DNA of 64,000 nt from Euborellia annulipes (taxonomy: Eukaryota > Arthropoda > Insecta > Dermaptera > Anisolabididae): contig JAKCPI010031693.1 in the NCBI GenBank assembly GCA_023213315.1, forward strand, positions 147,540-211,539, written 5' to 3'. Of the stretch, positions 11,342 through 23,935 are shown in pieces. The position numbers and the translations under genes were made by a program. Every line of letters begins with the position of its first letter. Position 1 is the first letter of the stretch. Under the pieces are notes generated by a model, which worked only from the letters and a program-made list of their open reading frames with translations, was not told the DNA's origin and did no database searches.

Positions 11342-12246
11342 TTCTCTAAGCAGAAGCGTTAACTTTTAACATTGTTAAAAAGTGTCAAACAGTGTTAATT
11401 CATTTTAACATTTCATTGCCTCAAATTGCTATTCTATAAGCAAAGCCTTTACCGCATAAGCGTTAAACATCTTTAACCTAAAAAGAAAGGTTATGATTTT
11501 GACAGCTTTGAAATAAAAGCAAAATGTTAACGTAGCTGTTAAAACTTGTTTTAGAGAATAGCATTTTTTAACGCTGGTGTGTCAGATACTAGATTAAAAA
11601 TAACAAACCAAGTTAGTGCGCATTCGCGAGTGGGGTCTTAAAAACGCGAACAAGCAGAAAACACAGCTATCTTCATATGATCGTTAACATCCAGGGTTAC
11701 CACGCGTCCTACTTTCGGTAGGACAGTCCTACAATCACAATGAATGTCCTACGTCCTACAATGAAGCCTAATGTGTCCTACTTTGAAAATAAAATATTAA
11801 GTTGGTTTTTATAAGTCTGTATAATCGATTTCTAAACGCCCGGATGAAAGAAATAAGTGTTCAGTAGAGTTAATCAATGCGGAATTGCTTGTAAGCGTTA
11901 ATTGTAAAGAAAATTGCGTACAATTTTATGAGAAAGTTCGAAACAACATTAAATTATTAAAATGGCGAAGAGTGATGAAAAATATAAGTTCAGACATTGA
12001 ATGTAGTCATTAAATAAATAACTTAAAATAAATTAGCAATATCTTCACCTAAAAAATGTATATATATATATATGTCCATTTCCTATTGTCCTACATTGAG
12101 CATTTTAATATGTGGCAACCCTGTTAACATCTGGGGCTAAAAAATAAAATATTAACGTCACTGTTAGAATAGAATAACATTTTTTAACGCTGATGTTATT
12201 ACTTTAGTTTTTAACATGATGTTAACGTCTGTTTTTAGAGAATAGA
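11342..12246. repeat. GTTAAC-rich inverted-repeat elements, interrupted by a hAT-like insertion
   Basis: The outer ends mirror each other: TTCTCTAAGCAGAAGCGTTA at 11342 against the complement of the 12246 end (TTCTCTAAAAACAGACGTTA). The inside has repeated TTTTTTAACGCTG(A/G)TGT blocks (about 11564 and 12179). The structure is split by the element at 11692-12123. Confidence 0.45.
11692..12123. mobile_element. Non-autonomous hAT-like element with perfect 8-bp TSD
   Basis: Starts CAGGGTTACCAC and ends GTGGCAACCCTG (11 of 12 TIR bases match). It is flanked on both sides by TTAACATC (11684-11691 and 12124-12131), an exact 8-bp duplication as hAT elements make. The 432-bp inside carries many TCCTAC words and no ORF, so it must have been moved by a transposase in trans. 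Confidence 0.8.
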
Positions 12247-12251
12247 GCTAT

Positions 12252-12412
12252 CTATGTAAAGGTCAATTTCCATAGGTGCTATTTAAATAGCATTGGAGAG
12301 AGGCACGTCTAGTGGAAATTGAATTGGCCTCTCCAATGCTATTTAAATAGCAAGTCCGTTTGAGTGATTACGGCCGACAACAGCATCGACACGACCTAGT
12401 GGAAATTGGCTT
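12252..12412. repeat. Small inverted-repeat element
   Basis: GTCAATTTCCATAGG at the left mirrors CCTAGTGGAAATTGGC at the right. Inside, TGCTATTTAAATAGCATTGG (12272) recurs inverted, ending in the same palindromic core at about 12330-12350. Looks like a foldback MITE. Confidence 0.45.
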
Positions 12413-12414
12413 TT

Positions 12415-12523
12415 AGGCTGAACGCACACCGAACAAGCAAAAACGTTTTCGGACAAAACATTTTGTTCGATGATGTCGAATCATGTCAGATTGTGTTTTT
12501 GTCTTTTTGATGTGCGTTGACCC
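12415..12523. repeat. 109-bp MITE with short terminal inverted repeats
   Basis: The left end GGCTGAACGCACACCGAACA and the right end (complement GGGTCAACGCACATCAAAAA) form imperfect inverted repeats around a TTTTGTTCGATG core. Non-coding. Confidence 0.4.
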
Positions 12524-12826
12524 ATAGAAAAGCATTGAAAAAACAGTGCTCAAGAAAAAAATCTCAAGGATTTCCTCGAGGAAAATATTATTAAATTTCT
12601 ATCAGGACTTTTGGGGCCGAGGCCGCTACCACACACGTTGAGGATTTACTCGAGGCGTGTGCTATTCAGGCCGGGCCTTGAGGAAAATCCGATGGTATAT
12701 AGTGGCCTTTAAGCATCCTAAACAATGCTTTTATTTTTATTTTCTCTTATGAATGGCTCCGTGCTACAGCCGAGAAATAAAGAAAAAAAAATACTATCTC
12801 TTATCTCTATATATATGTTAATATAT

Positions 12827-13262
12827 AGAGAGAGAAAGTATTGGATTCATGTCAAAAATTCGATGTCGAAATTTCGATGGATCTTCACGTTTTGAGGTCC
12901 CCTGAATCAAAAAAAGTGGTTTTCGCGACATGGTCTGTCTGTGTGTGTCTGTCGGTCTGTCTATCTGTGAACAAAATATCTCAAGAACGAAAAGAGCTAG
13001 GAGGTTAAAATTTTATATTTAAGTTAGGCACTCCCCTAGGACGTGACACGAAGCTTTTGAACAAAATCGACCAAAGATCAAATTTTTTCTACGATTATAA
13101 TATTTTATCATTCTAGTAGTATGAAAAGTAAAAAAAAGACCTCATCCTCAGTCCGTGTGGGAGCTGCCAACATCCCCCATCAACGTCTAAGTAGATTCCC
13201 GTGTTAGCAGTACTTTACTAATGCACTTTTTCAGTTTTTTCGATTTTCTCAAAATTCGCTCC
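12827..13262 (+). repeat. Interspersed repeat with internal TCTG/TGTG microsatellite, copy 1
   Basis: Hallmarks in order: AGAGAGAAAGTATTGG, TTCGATGTCGAAATTTCGAT, CACGTTTTGAGGTCCCCTGA, a TCTGTCTGTGTG tract, AAGAGCTAGGAGGTTAAAAT, and a T-rich end. Related copies: 17031-17440 (+), 33820-34135 (-), and the foldback 28303-29250. Non-coding; class unknown. Confidence 0.5.
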
Positions 13263-13454
13263 AACGATTTTTTTTAAATTCAAAAATCAATTATTTTTAG
13301 ATTCTCTTTAAAATGTATATTCTAATTTTGTCATTGAAATCTTCTGAAGACCACTTTACTCTTGTACTCCTTAGAAAAGATAGGAGAAATGGTTGCCATG
13401 GTAACAAAATATAAATATTTTCACATATAAATTTTACATTTTGAAAATAGAATG

Positions 13455-13585
13455 TAGCCTGAACCCCAAATTGATATATTAATTACAACGGTTATCGTCA
13501 AAGTCTTATATGGCCTAAGTTGCCGAAAAGACTGTGTGAATGTGTGTGTGAGTGTGAATGAGAAAAAAAGTGTGAATGTTTAAAA
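13455..13585 (+). repeat. SINE family B, 3' part only
   Basis: Carries the AACGGTTATCGTCAAAGTCT and GGCCTAAGTTGCCGAAAAGA blocks and the TGTGTGAGTGTGAATGAG tail of the family; the tRNA-like head is missing. Confidence 0.5.
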
Positions 13586-13906
13586 AAAAAAAAAAAAAAG
13601 AATGTACCGTACTGTCAGAAACTAAATACATGTCGACAAAAAAATCTGGTGTGACAAGCACAGTACACAACTTTCGATTACCGAAGGAAATCCCATGACT
13701 ACGAAAATGATCATTTAAACCTTTGTAAAAAAACTTTTCTATTTCCTCTAATTAATTAATGAAATAACATAGATAATAGGCTAGATATAGCACTTAAATA
13801 AATATTCTTATTTTGAATTTCTTAGGAAACGTTGCATGGTGTGTTTTGTTAATAAAGAAATTACTAATAAAAAAATTTACTTTTTTACATTCTTGATTTC
13901 AAGAGA

Positions 13907-16900
13907 TTAGACTTCCCTCTGAATATTTGGGTATCGTCCTTGAGGTGGTGCTTGACTATATAAATGTCTGTTTGTCGATGCTTGGCTGACATAAACATTC
14001 TGTAACAATAAAAATTTCATTAAATTTAAATAAAATTAAGAAGTAGAAAGGATAGGTCGATTCAGTTCAATAAAAATATATAAAGAATAATTTTATATAT
14101 TTTTTATTATTCAATTCAATGTCCAGATCTCAGACCTGACGGTTTCGGCCACTTTGCTGTTTGCCTTCCTCAGTGAGGGCCGGATCTAAATGGTATACGT
14201 TATAAAATATTTTAATTTATGGTGGTTAAGAATTTTATTTTACTTTAAAAACATATTTACCTAGATAGGTGAGATGAAGTTATCATTTAGATCCTTAACA
14301 AAAATATAGTAAGACATATAATTCGAAAGTGATGACATTCACTCTGCTCGTCATGCAATTAGAATATAAAACAAAAAGATTTTGAGGAAGACATGAGCAC
14401 CGGTGTGCCATCTAGTGGTCAATTTAGGACTACATGGTTAACAGCAAAGTGGCCGAAACCGTCAGGTCTGAGATCTGGACATTGAATTGAATAATAAAAA
14501 ATATATAAAATTATTCTTTATATATTTTTATTGGACTGAATCGACCTATCCTTTCTACTAATTATCAACACAGTCCTGGTGAGTTTTCATTAAAATTAAG
14601 AAATAAAAATATTTCCTTTTTTTAACATTTTATATTAGACGTGTTATCAATAAATTCATTTCTAATTAAATGGCTCCTGAGAATTATTTTTTTTAATTAT
14701 TCCCGTTAATTTTTTACTTTTTTATTTATTGTATTTAAATAATCAACATACATGAGTTGTTACACTCGGCTGATAACTTGCTGTACTTGTAACATGTGCA
14801 GAACTTCCAACAGGCTGGCCTCGAATAGGATATCCCGATGTTATGCCTCCTGTTTTAGCTCCCTGAAAAAGGATAATGACATCCTATATAAATTGAAATT
14901 ATTAATCATAAACAATGGCTAACAGTTTGAAATTCCCATGTTTTTTAAATTTCCCTCTTTGACTCAACTTCCTTTTATTTTGGCCAATCAGCGCCCTGTT
15001 AGGCACATACCCACAGGGACAGGAAGTCAGCCGCTAGCCCTTTATAATATAGTATGATGATGATACAATTTCAAAAGAATAAAGTTGAGTGTAATGAATT
15101 TATAATTTTAGGATAATGAATTGTAAAGATTCGAAACTGTGAAAAAAATTTTTTCTTGACACTTATTTGCATTTCAGTTGACCAATATTTGAAACAATAA
15201 AAATAAAATATTTGAAGGAGGTATATAGCTGAGTGTTGATAATCAAATAGGAAGAATAAATGAGCAAGCAGCTAGTTATATTGGCCCTGGTTTGTTAATA
15301 AATTGAAATATAACTAGCTGCTTGCTCATTTATTCTTCCTATTTAAAAATAAAATAAAAATCTACTTTGTTTTATTGAAAACACCTAATTCTATAAAAAA
15401 ACTTCGTTTGAGAAGTTTACTTTAATATTGAATGACCATCATTACATATAGCTGCCTAATGTAAAATATATATATACTTTCTTGACACTTATTGGGCCCT
15501 GAAGTTGGCCTCTATCGAGACCGAAACATAGGCGCAATAAAATATTTAAAGAGAAAAATTTGGCTGCCAGTCTCTGCTTTCGCAGCCCTTCCTTGATATT
15601 GAATTTCATAAATTATTTAATTGAAATAAATATTTATATAAAAAATTTGTATTTTTCTACTTTTATCTAAAGATATATACGTATAGATATATTGAAATTC
15701 TTTTCCGTTTCCTTGAATAAAATGTTGTTGCCGCACAACAAAAAACAAAAAATTGAAAACACACTTGAGGTGGTTGTTGAATTGGAATAGCTCCACCATG
15801 AATTGGTACATGAGTAGCTGGCCGAATTTGAGAGACGGTATAATATTTATCAGCATCGGCAGCGCTTGAAAATCCTGTCTTAGGAGGTCCTCCATGTGAC
15901 TCTGCTATACTAGGATGTATTGGAGTAACATAAGCTGCCGAATTCATAGGTTGACCAAGATAGACTCCATGAGGTGAAGGCTTAGCTTGATTCACATCAT
16001 CTCTTTGAGAAGATCCTCCTCCATATTGAGGAGCTGCATATGTGTAAACAGATTGAGGGCCGGAAGCAGGTGCATAATTAATGGTAGTCGATGAAGAAAC
16101 TTGTTGTTGATAAAATTGTTGAGAGCCGGGGTATTGTGGATTCTCTAGAAAGATAATTTATTAAAAAATATCTCAAAAATATATTTATTGAACGTATATT
16201 ATATTGTTTTTTACCCTTAAACGCTGAACTCTGAGTTAAAATTATATTTACATTATAGAGAACAGTATTTTTTTATTTTAATAAAAAGTTTATGCATTTC
16301 TTGAAATAAAAAATAAATTAAACTCACTGTTCCATAACACAGCTCGCATATATTCTTGACCTCTTCTTCCATCATCTAATTCTAAAAAAATATATATAAT
16401 GATATATTTAAATTAATATTAATATCTCATAAGCAGGCGGTCCCCTCTCTCATTCGCCATGTTTGAATGAAAGAGAAAAAAATTAATTTATAGAGTTATA
16501 TATAAACGAAAAAAAAGTCTTTTTGAGACCGCACCTGATTCATAGTAATATTTACTTGGCTGCGGATACGCTGGCATTGGATTTGGTTTGTAACCGTAGC
16601 CCTGATGATAATTTGGTGGTGGCGAAGGACTTCTTGATCTTTTTACCGCTCCCTAAAAAAAAATTTCATTTTTTTTTTTTAATTTGAAAAATTAATTTTA
16701 TAAATAATAAAAAAATATTACCGGAGGAAGAAGGGTGTGTTGTGTGGCATGAGTGGGAGCAACTTTATAAATTGGAGCTCTTCCCGTTAAAGCAATATTT
16801 TGTTGTAAGAAAATTGGAGGGTGACCTCCTAGTACTCCAGAATATGCGTGGATACTCATCATTTCACTGAAAATAATAAAAGTTAATAAATAGATTTAAC

Positions 16901-18490
16901 CAATATGTTAAGCTTATTTACATATTTGATAAAGTTTGGTATGAACTAGAAATATAAAGAAATTTTATTTTATATCATTCTTGAATTTTACTTTCTTTTA
17001 CCTATGTATATATGTAATATATATATATATATATAGAGAGAGAAAATATTGAATTCATGTCAAAAATTCGATGTCGAGATTTTGATGGATTACACGTTTT
17101 GAGATCCCCTGAATCAAAAAAAGTGGTTTTCGCGACATGGTCTGTCTGTGTGTGTATCTGTGTTCAATTTTAAGCATGAAGGAATTGAGTTACGAAGTTG
17201 AAATTTTATATTTAAATTAGGCACCCCCCTGAGGCGTGAAATTAAGCTTTTAATCAAAATCGGCCAAAGATTACTAGTACTTTACTGATTTAATTTTTCT
17301 GTTTTTTTTTTTTTTTTTAATTTTCTCAAAATTTGCTCCAAAGATTTTGTTTAAAATTCAAAAATCAATTATTTTTTAGATGCTGTTTAAAATGTATATT
17401 CTCATTTTGCCATTGAAATCTTATGAAGACTACTCGTGTCTCGTCTGATATTTTTATCAGTCCCCTGGTAGGCATTATCTTAATTGTTTGAAGTGTTAAA
17501 ATTGTAATGTTTTTTTAAATAATTAGCTAGCGACTATGTTATCACGTCTGCCTTTTCAATTTAAATAGATTTAAAAGGATGTTATGCTAAGTAACTATAT
17601 ATGCAAAAAAAAAAAAAAAAAAACAATCCTCTGGACTCAGTCCCCTGGCAATTTGAGGGGTCTTTACTAATACTTTTTATTCGGTAATGGGGCTGTGCCA
17701 AAACTGTGTCGAATTTTGAAATAATTGTTAACTAAATATTATAAATGGGTTTTATCGATCAATGTGAAGGTGGACTATCGATTACGACACAGATTTCTCT
17801 AAAAGGTCCGAAATTTTCTATATACATATACATAGGGATATACAGAAATTAGAGGGTCTCGAAATGCTAGCTCGGTCCCACAGTAGGAAAAATTTGGTTC
17901 CGCTAAAGAGGGAATGTCCCGCGGGCGGCAAAATTTTCGTGTGCCTAAAAAAAAAGATAAAATGATTTTGGTTCCGCAAAAACATAATTTTTTGCAGGGC
18001 GGAAAACTTTGGTTCCGCAAAAAAAATTTTTCGCAGAAAAATTTTTGAGTTTAGGCCCCCCCCACCCCGAAAAAATTTCTATATACGCCCCCGGTCATAA
18101 TGAATATATACTTGGATTCCTTAACAAGTTGTCGTCGTCTATTATCATCTTCATTCAATACTTTTTTTAATTGTAAGAATAATTGATGTTTCTCATCCTT
18201 TAGTCTAGAGAGGCTTGCTTCTAGTTGTTGGATTTGCTCTCTCGTTTCTCCTAAAGTCATAACATCTTGTTTTTGTTGACGTTCACGTTCTTTTCTTTGT
18301 CTTTCAACTTCAGCATCTGCTTCTTGTTCTGGAAAATAATTATTTTCAATTAATAAATGAGAAAAGTCAAGATAAATAATGAAAAAACAATACCTTGTTT
18401 CTTTCTTTGTCGTTCTCTAACAATATGATTTTTTAAAGCCTCCCACATCTCTTCACTTCTTTTTGGCCTTCCGATTACTATTGCAGGCAT
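13907..18490 (-). CDS. GPS2: G protein pathway suppressor 2, 8 exons
   Basis: Subunit of the NCoR/SMRT-HDAC3 corepressor in the nucleus, also known to restrain JNK signalling. Coding exons on the minus strand: 18490-18394, 18328-18112, 16866-16722, 16652-16535, 16381-16328, 16144-15765, 14862-14752, 13999-13907. They total 1215 nt (404 aa plus stop), all phases agree, and every junction is GT-AG. The start MPAIVIGRPKRSEEMW matches the family N-terminus. Residues about 25-105 are a charged coiled coil ending in the family hallmark DEKHQLFLQLKKVLNEDD, the region known to bind the corepressor. The rest is disordered, rich in Pro, Gln, Ser and Tyr, as in other GPS2 proteins. The last exon ends PPQGRYPNIQREV. 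Introns hold two hammerhead-like motifs and repeats. Convergent with GFM2 (2.8 kb apart). Confidence 0.93.
14043..14558. mobile_element. TIR element with about 118-bp arms, one arm with a hammerhead-like core (GPS2 intron 7)
   Basis: 14043-14160 (starts GTAGAAAGGATAGGTCGATT) is the near-exact inverted copy of 14442-14558. The inside is about 280 bp of non-coding DNA. The left arm, read on the minus strand, continues into a full hammerhead-like fold (14125-14187); the right arm has the GAAAC half but not the CTGAGGA half. Similar short sequences flank both sides (ATTAAAATTAAGAA-like), which may be a target duplication if the element runs on to about 14590. Confidence 0.6.
14125..14187 (-). ncRNA. 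Hammerhead-ribozyme-like motif 3 (GPS2 intron 7)
   Basis: Read on the minus strand. Stem I pairs AGAT (14187-14184) and CTCA (14177-14174) with TGAG (14132-14129) and ATCT (14128-14125), leaving a 6-nt bulge. Core CTGAGGA 14173-14167, one extra A, stem II GGC/GCC, then GAAAC. Stem III ACC/GGT closes a 4-nt loop, and a GTC triplet ends at 14133, where cleavage would fall. All three stems can form locally, so this is one of the most complete copies. Confidence 0.5.
14930..15057 (-). mobile_element. Helitron-like fragment (5' end), GPS2 intron 6
   Basis: Read on the minus strand it starts TCATACTATATTATAAAGGG after an A, then CTAGCGGCTGACTTCCTG. The same leading end occurs at 47661-47874. A 5' TC after an A fits Helitron insertion in an AT dinucleotide. 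The 3' hairpin is not found, so the copy is truncated or decayed. Confidence 0.4.
15213..15344. repeat. Solo foldback of the 25.4-kb TIR element family
   Basis: 15213-15275 (GAAGGAGGTATATAGCTGAG onward) faces its inverted copy ending in TTATTCTTCCTATTT at 15344. The two arms of the 25398-25758 element are here joined almost directly, the middle including the hammerhead core having been lost. Confidence 0.55.
15489..15540 (+). ncRNA. Hammerhead-ribozyme-like motif 4 (GPS2 intron 6)
   Basis: Stem I pairs TTATT (15489-15493) and GCC (15496-15498) with GGC (15531-15533) and AATAA (15536-15540) around a 2x2 internal loop. Core CTGAAGT (15499-15505, last base T instead of A), stem II GGCC/GACC-like, GAAAC, ATA triplet ending at 15530. 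The intact 8-bp stem I with a decayed core suggests a dead relative. Confidence 0.4.
17031..17440 (+). repeat. Interspersed TCTG-tract repeat, copy 2 (GPS2 intron 2)
   Basis: Follows the copy at 12827 block by block (TTCGATGTCGAGATTTTGAT, CACGTTTTGAGATCCCCTGA, TCTGTCTGTGTGTG). It starts beside an (AT)n tract at 17017-17035. Confidence 0.5.
17441..18111. other. Rest of GPS2 intron 2: decayed repeats
   Basis: Holds a poly-A tract (about 17606-17623) and an inverted-repeat scrap whose ends read TTTCTATATACATATAC (about 17815) and TTTCTATATACGCCCCC (about 18076), with several GGTTCCGC words between. No exon is seen. Confidence 0.35.
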
Positions 18491-20340
18491 GTTCTTAGAA
18501 TTTATGATTAAATTTAAAAAAAAAATTAATATAAAAATGGAAAATAAATATGGTTGTAGGTTAAAAACCAAACTTCAAATTTTGTTTAGTGAATAATTTC
18601 AGAATCATTTATTTTATTCCAAAATTTCAATTATAAGACTTATGCAGATAAGTATTAAAAATTAAACATCACATTTACTTGCTTTTTTAATTATTATTAT
18701 TTATTTTTAACAGATTTCTATATTATTCAATAATCTTTTGACACATCAAGTAATTAGTTGCCTGCATTGGCTGCAGAGGGCTACTCGGTTTTAATTGAGT
18801 TTTTGGCCGCAACCGGGAAATTTAAAGAAATACGAATACTTATTTGTAAACGTTATATAATACAGTATTATTTATCCAAAGGTACAGAGAATTAATATAT
18901 ACCTTATTCTATATTTATTTTCAATGAAGATAGGTAGGTAGGTGCAGTCCGTTTAATTTAAGGAAATTCGTACATTTTCTAATCTTAAAGTCACGAATTT
19001 TTTACGGACTAAATGGAAAATTTATTTAATGTTCTTTTGTTATGAAAAATGTTGACCAAAAAATCAATATTATGACTATAGTCATTAAATACTATTTTTT
19101 TATTAACTATAGTTAGGCGAATTTAGAAATCGAATTAAATGGGAAATTTTTCTCTTAAAAAACTTAAAAGCCTTTAAGATAGTTAACAAATTTGATACGA
19201 GTGGCAGCACTTACCGAGAGAGCCTGGTAGCTATGCAAAATCTTTCCAAAAAAAGTCATATTGATGCATAAATAAAAGGGGTTTGTATTACGGTATCTTG
19301 GGAGCTCACAACGTTAGCTGACCCGGTCCCTTGGTTGGACAGTTAAAAAAAATTATATAAAACAGTTTATTTAAATTTGACACTTTTTTTATTTATGTTT
19401 TATTTTTTTTTTTTTATATAATATATATATAGGTACTTTTGAAATTATTTAGATATAGCTTATTTTTAACCTTCAGAATTTTGCTTTTCTCAAAAAAAAA
19501 AAAAAAAAAACTTCACTAGAATTGTATTTCAAACTTCCCCTACAACATTTTATTTTACGACATTCAAGAAAATTTATTTTTCCCTGTAAAAATAAAATAA
19601 AAAATTTAATTTTCTTCGTTGTCCTCTTGAGAGCTCCTCCGTTCAATCGAATGTGTGTTGCTGAAATTCTATTTTCATTTATTCTCGTCACCCGGCTCTG
19701 AAGATGGTCTAGACAAGGGGCCGAAACGTCAACCCTTTAATATTAAAATAGATTTGGCTGCCCAACGACTTAGTTTTTTTTTTTTTTTTTTTTTTTTGAC
19801 TCCGCATCAAAATATTTAATATTTTTATTAAGATTCAAATTCTTTACCTTCCACTTTCATAAATTTTTTGTCCAGTGGGGAATTAAACGCTTTGATAATA
19901 ATCGGGTCTTAAAAGATTTACGATACTTATGTCATAAATAGGCCTACATAAATAATTTAAAAAATCTAATTAAATATTTTGTTTGGAAGAAACCATCTTG
20001 TTCTCCTTCTCCTGTCTTGTCCTTATTCCTATAAGGTAAATTTAATTTCAAGTGGACCAACAGGCCCGTTGCAAATTCTGACGCTTTCCCAGGGAGGAAT
20101 TTTTGATGGATGGCATAAAGAAGTGAAAAAAAAGTCCCCCCCTCCCCTGGGGCACCAACAAAGTGCCGGGGCACCTCGGCGCCCCAAGAGGGGGGGGTGG
20201 GGGGGAAAAGGGAGAGGGGGGGATTATTTATTTATATTTGTATTGCCTTTCCTTCTCAATTAGTTGTCCTTATCTCTTCAATTTTGTATCGCAATCTTTT
20301 CCACTGGAAGAAAGAAAATTGAAATTAAATTAATGCACCT
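18491..20340. other. GPS2 upstream flank and gene-free DNA
   Basis: The GPS2 promoter should lie near the left side of this stretch, but no clear element stands out. Contents: a hammerhead-like motif (19691-19735), long A and T tracts (19491-19510, 19771-19797), and a C/G-rich patch with a G-run cluster at 20190-20221. No exon is supported. Confidence 0.3.
19691..19735 (+). ncRNA. Hammerhead-ribozyme-like motif 5
   Basis: Core CTGAAGA at 19698-19704, one extra T, stem II GGTC/GGCC (one G-U wobble), GAAAC and a GTC triplet ending at 19730 with a self-complementary ACGT. Stem I is weaker: three of the first four positions pair. A GATTTGGCTGCC block follows, also seen after motif 4. Confidence 0.35.
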
Positions 20341-23300
20341 GAAATGCAAAACACTCAGGTAAAGTATGTTTTATTTATTGGAGATTCTTTTATATTTATT
20401 CACATTGAATAACAGTGAAAACAAATGCTACAAGTATAGTAGATAATAATAATATACAAACATCAGCTCATAATTGTATTGGTATGAATTATTAATTTCT
20501 TTAAGGACTAAAAACAATGAAATATTAAATATAGTGGCCATTTAATAATGTTTATATTTTAATACATTTTTGTGTAAATTAAAATTAACCAGTCCTCTTG
20601 AAGAGGAAGCATTCACATAATTGCCAAATTATTAACAGTTTATTTATATTATAAGATCACATTTATTATTTTTTTTTTCGGCCTATTCCTTGGGATACTA
20701 AAAAATTTAAATAAGTGCAAATTTTTATTTGTTTGTAGAAATTAACAGGGTATTTTTCTTCTAGAAACGAATATAAAATAGCCTACTATTTTATTTATAT
20801 ACATATATTTTTTTTAAGAAATTGTCACGGCCAATTTTTTTTTATATTAGGGAGCTTTTCAAGTAAAGCTCAATTTTTATGAAACGTAAATAAATTCCAC
20901 TTGGTGGAAATAAAAAATACAAATTGAGTTTTCAACTCCTTTAGGCTTTGTAGCCAACAAAGAACGGACCATTATTTAATTTTTTTTTTTTTAAGAAAAA
21001 GAATAAGAAAAATAGTATTTTTTATTTTTCAATTAATTTTGTTTTGAAAACATTTTTTTTCTTTTATACATATTGTATTTTATAGCTAGCTTTCTTCCCG
21101 TTCAGTCTTAGAAAATTCATCCCTTTACTTTATAAGTAGACTATTAAAATATTTTAAAAAATATTTTCTTTTTTTAGGATTTGGGCATTTAGATATAAAT
21201 ATATTATTATAATATAACTCTAATAACATGAAATAAAAAAATGCCGAATTTTTATTATTAATATAAATTTCCTTTATATAAGGATGTATTTTTTTCGTAA
21301 TGAGGACGTCCCAATAAAATTATAAGAAAATGTCTTGATTGAAAACATCTTGGGTCAAATAATTGTATTGTTACCTTCTTAGAAGAGCGCTGTATTTTCA
21401 TGATTCTATACTTTTGGGTTCCCGTAGGCTTCAAGTCTAATTGAGAGAAATTATATACCAGGTATAATACAATAAATAAAGGACTTCAAAATCAATCTTA
21501 GGGGTCTTTTATAGAAAAAATTGGTTAATCGATAAGAACTGGCGTACAACTTAAATAATGTTTTTTTTTCTTTTATAAAATGAAAAAATAGGTGCGAGGT
21601 TAAAATTATGTATTGAAACTTGAGAGATGTTATGGTTCTAGTTTTGGACCACTTCAGACACATTAAATTCAATCAATTTAAATAGATAATTTTATTTCTA
21701 CGTTAGCATAAGAGTACTACATTTAGGATTGTTTTTTGAACATTTATTTAATTGAAATAATTATAAGATGATTGAAAATATGAGCCTGAAGATTACACCA
21801 AATATAGCAGAAATGTCGGCAAATTTCAATAAATAATTTTACACCAAATCTCTTATCATTTTTTTTTATTTTTTAGTTCAATACCTGACTGGCCGGTCTA
21901 GTTTTTTTTTTTTTATTAAAATAAATACGGTAGTTTTTAATTTTTTTTTTTTTTAAAGAATCACATATTAATTTTGTATTTCTAAAACGTTTGTTAACGC
22001 GACTCTAAATGAAAATTGAATAGAGCTCATTGGGGAAAAGGCGCCTTGTTTATTATTATTTTTGTTACAAAAGGTCAATCCTTAACATTTAAATAAAATA
22101 ATTAATATTTTGTCAGCATATAAAAAGAAAATGAATTAAAAAAAATTAAATGGACTTTTTCGACGCTTGACGCCTAATGGCTAGGCATCACACGAATCAC
22201 CCACACTTGCCATCTTGCATCCATCCAAACAACCCAATAGGTAGGCGTTTATTCCGTAACCATTTATTAATTATAGATAAAATTTCCGCTCTTATTTTGT
22301 TGGCTATGCAGTTTCATAATATTTACATTAAATGTAAAATACATTTTCTTAAACAATTCTTTTTTTTTTATATAAAATTCAGATTTCAAATTTAATTTCA
22401 ACTTGTGAATCTACTATACTAATTTATTAAAATAATATCTATTAGAATTTTATATCAAATGCATGTATTAGTATATTGTACATTTTTAACTTAAATATAG
22501 AGTAGTAGCTTTATTTTTAAAATATACTGTATATAGCTATATCACTTTATTCAGTTAATAAAAAATAGAAAGGAATTCAAAGCTTAGCGATCCTTAAATT
22601 TTATTAATAATCTCCATTAAAGCAATATAAATTAAAATTTTTGAAAATTATAACAATATTTCTTTCTGTAGCATTAAATATTTATATCTAAAGATTCACT
22701 GTTTAATAATTTAAGAAACGCCGATATATTACTTCTAATAGTCTATATTCTATATTTCACATTTTTAAATGAAATTTTTAAATAAAAATAGACATTTTTT
22801 TTTAAAAAGCTTCTTTCCAATGAAATCTCATCCGCTTTAAATCAAGTCATTGCGTCCTAATTAAAAATATATAAAATTTATAATATAAAAAATATACAAT
22901 ATATTGACCAGATTCAATTAATTATACAAAAGTTAAATATTGCTAAATGGACGCTTAGTTTAGATATATATATATACTATTAAATATACATTTTATAAAA
23001 CAAATCTTATAATACATCGATCAATCACACATATCATTTAACACGAGATAAAACATATATTTTATTATTCTACTTGAAGATTTTGAGGGCACACTGTGAA
23101 ATATGATTTCAAAAATTTACAAAGTCCTTCAAATCTATATCATTATATGAAATGTTATCTCTAAATATATTTATATGTATATATATATAAAGTATAAATC
23201 ACTCGATTCATTTCTAAATTTCTCTCAAGCTTTTGGACGAGTGCACATCTCTCAATTATCACATTTCTTTCTATCTCTATATTATTATTATTTGGCTTTG

Positions 23301-23900
23301 ATAGACAAATGTCACTCTCTTTCAGATCAAATTCAAGTCGGTCACTCACAGCTCTAGTCTTAAGTATCGAGAATAACTCCTCTTTATATATAATGAGCCT
23401 TAATTTTTTATTAGCAAAAATCAAAAAAGATAATTAAAAAAATAAATACTATTAAGTTTGCCATCTGGATTCTGGAAAATTTTTTCATTATTTTTCCTTA
23501 TTTTCAATCAGGGACTAAAACACTTTGTGATTGTCCTGAGCACTTGCTTAAGATTCAACTCTTTTCTTTATTCAAAAAAAAAAAAAATAAATGGCTATAT
23601 TTTTTTTGCGATAAGCCAAATAAAAATTATGACTGGCTAAGAGCCGGTTGCTTCACATCTAGTTAACTAGCAAACTTACCCGACCGATAGCAAATAATCG
23701 ATATAGCAAACAAAAACTCGCTTAACCTTAGAGTTAAAAAAAATGAGTTTTTTCATATATAATTAGCTATCTGAGGTATAAGGAAAGTTTTGTAAAGTTA
23801 GTAACATTATAAAGATATTATTTATGAAAATTATTAAAAATTAAAATAATTAATTTGTTAACAAAATTTTAAAAATGTATAAAAAACACCATGAAAATCG
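20341..23900. other. Long A+T-rich stretch with no recognisable gene
   Basis: Low-complexity A+T DNA with many T runs. A worn hammerhead-like trace (CTGAAGA then GAAATGTC) is at 21790-21830. Short ORFs here have no recognisable motifs and no splice context. Confidence 0.3.
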
Positions 23901-23935
23901 GACCAGTAGTTTCGGAGTCTACGCAAATAAATCTG

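Noticed and set aside
15617..15895. 92-codon minus-strand frame
   Set aside because: Overlaps GPS2 exon 6 in another frame; the GPS2 frame is the one supported by splice phase and family similarity.
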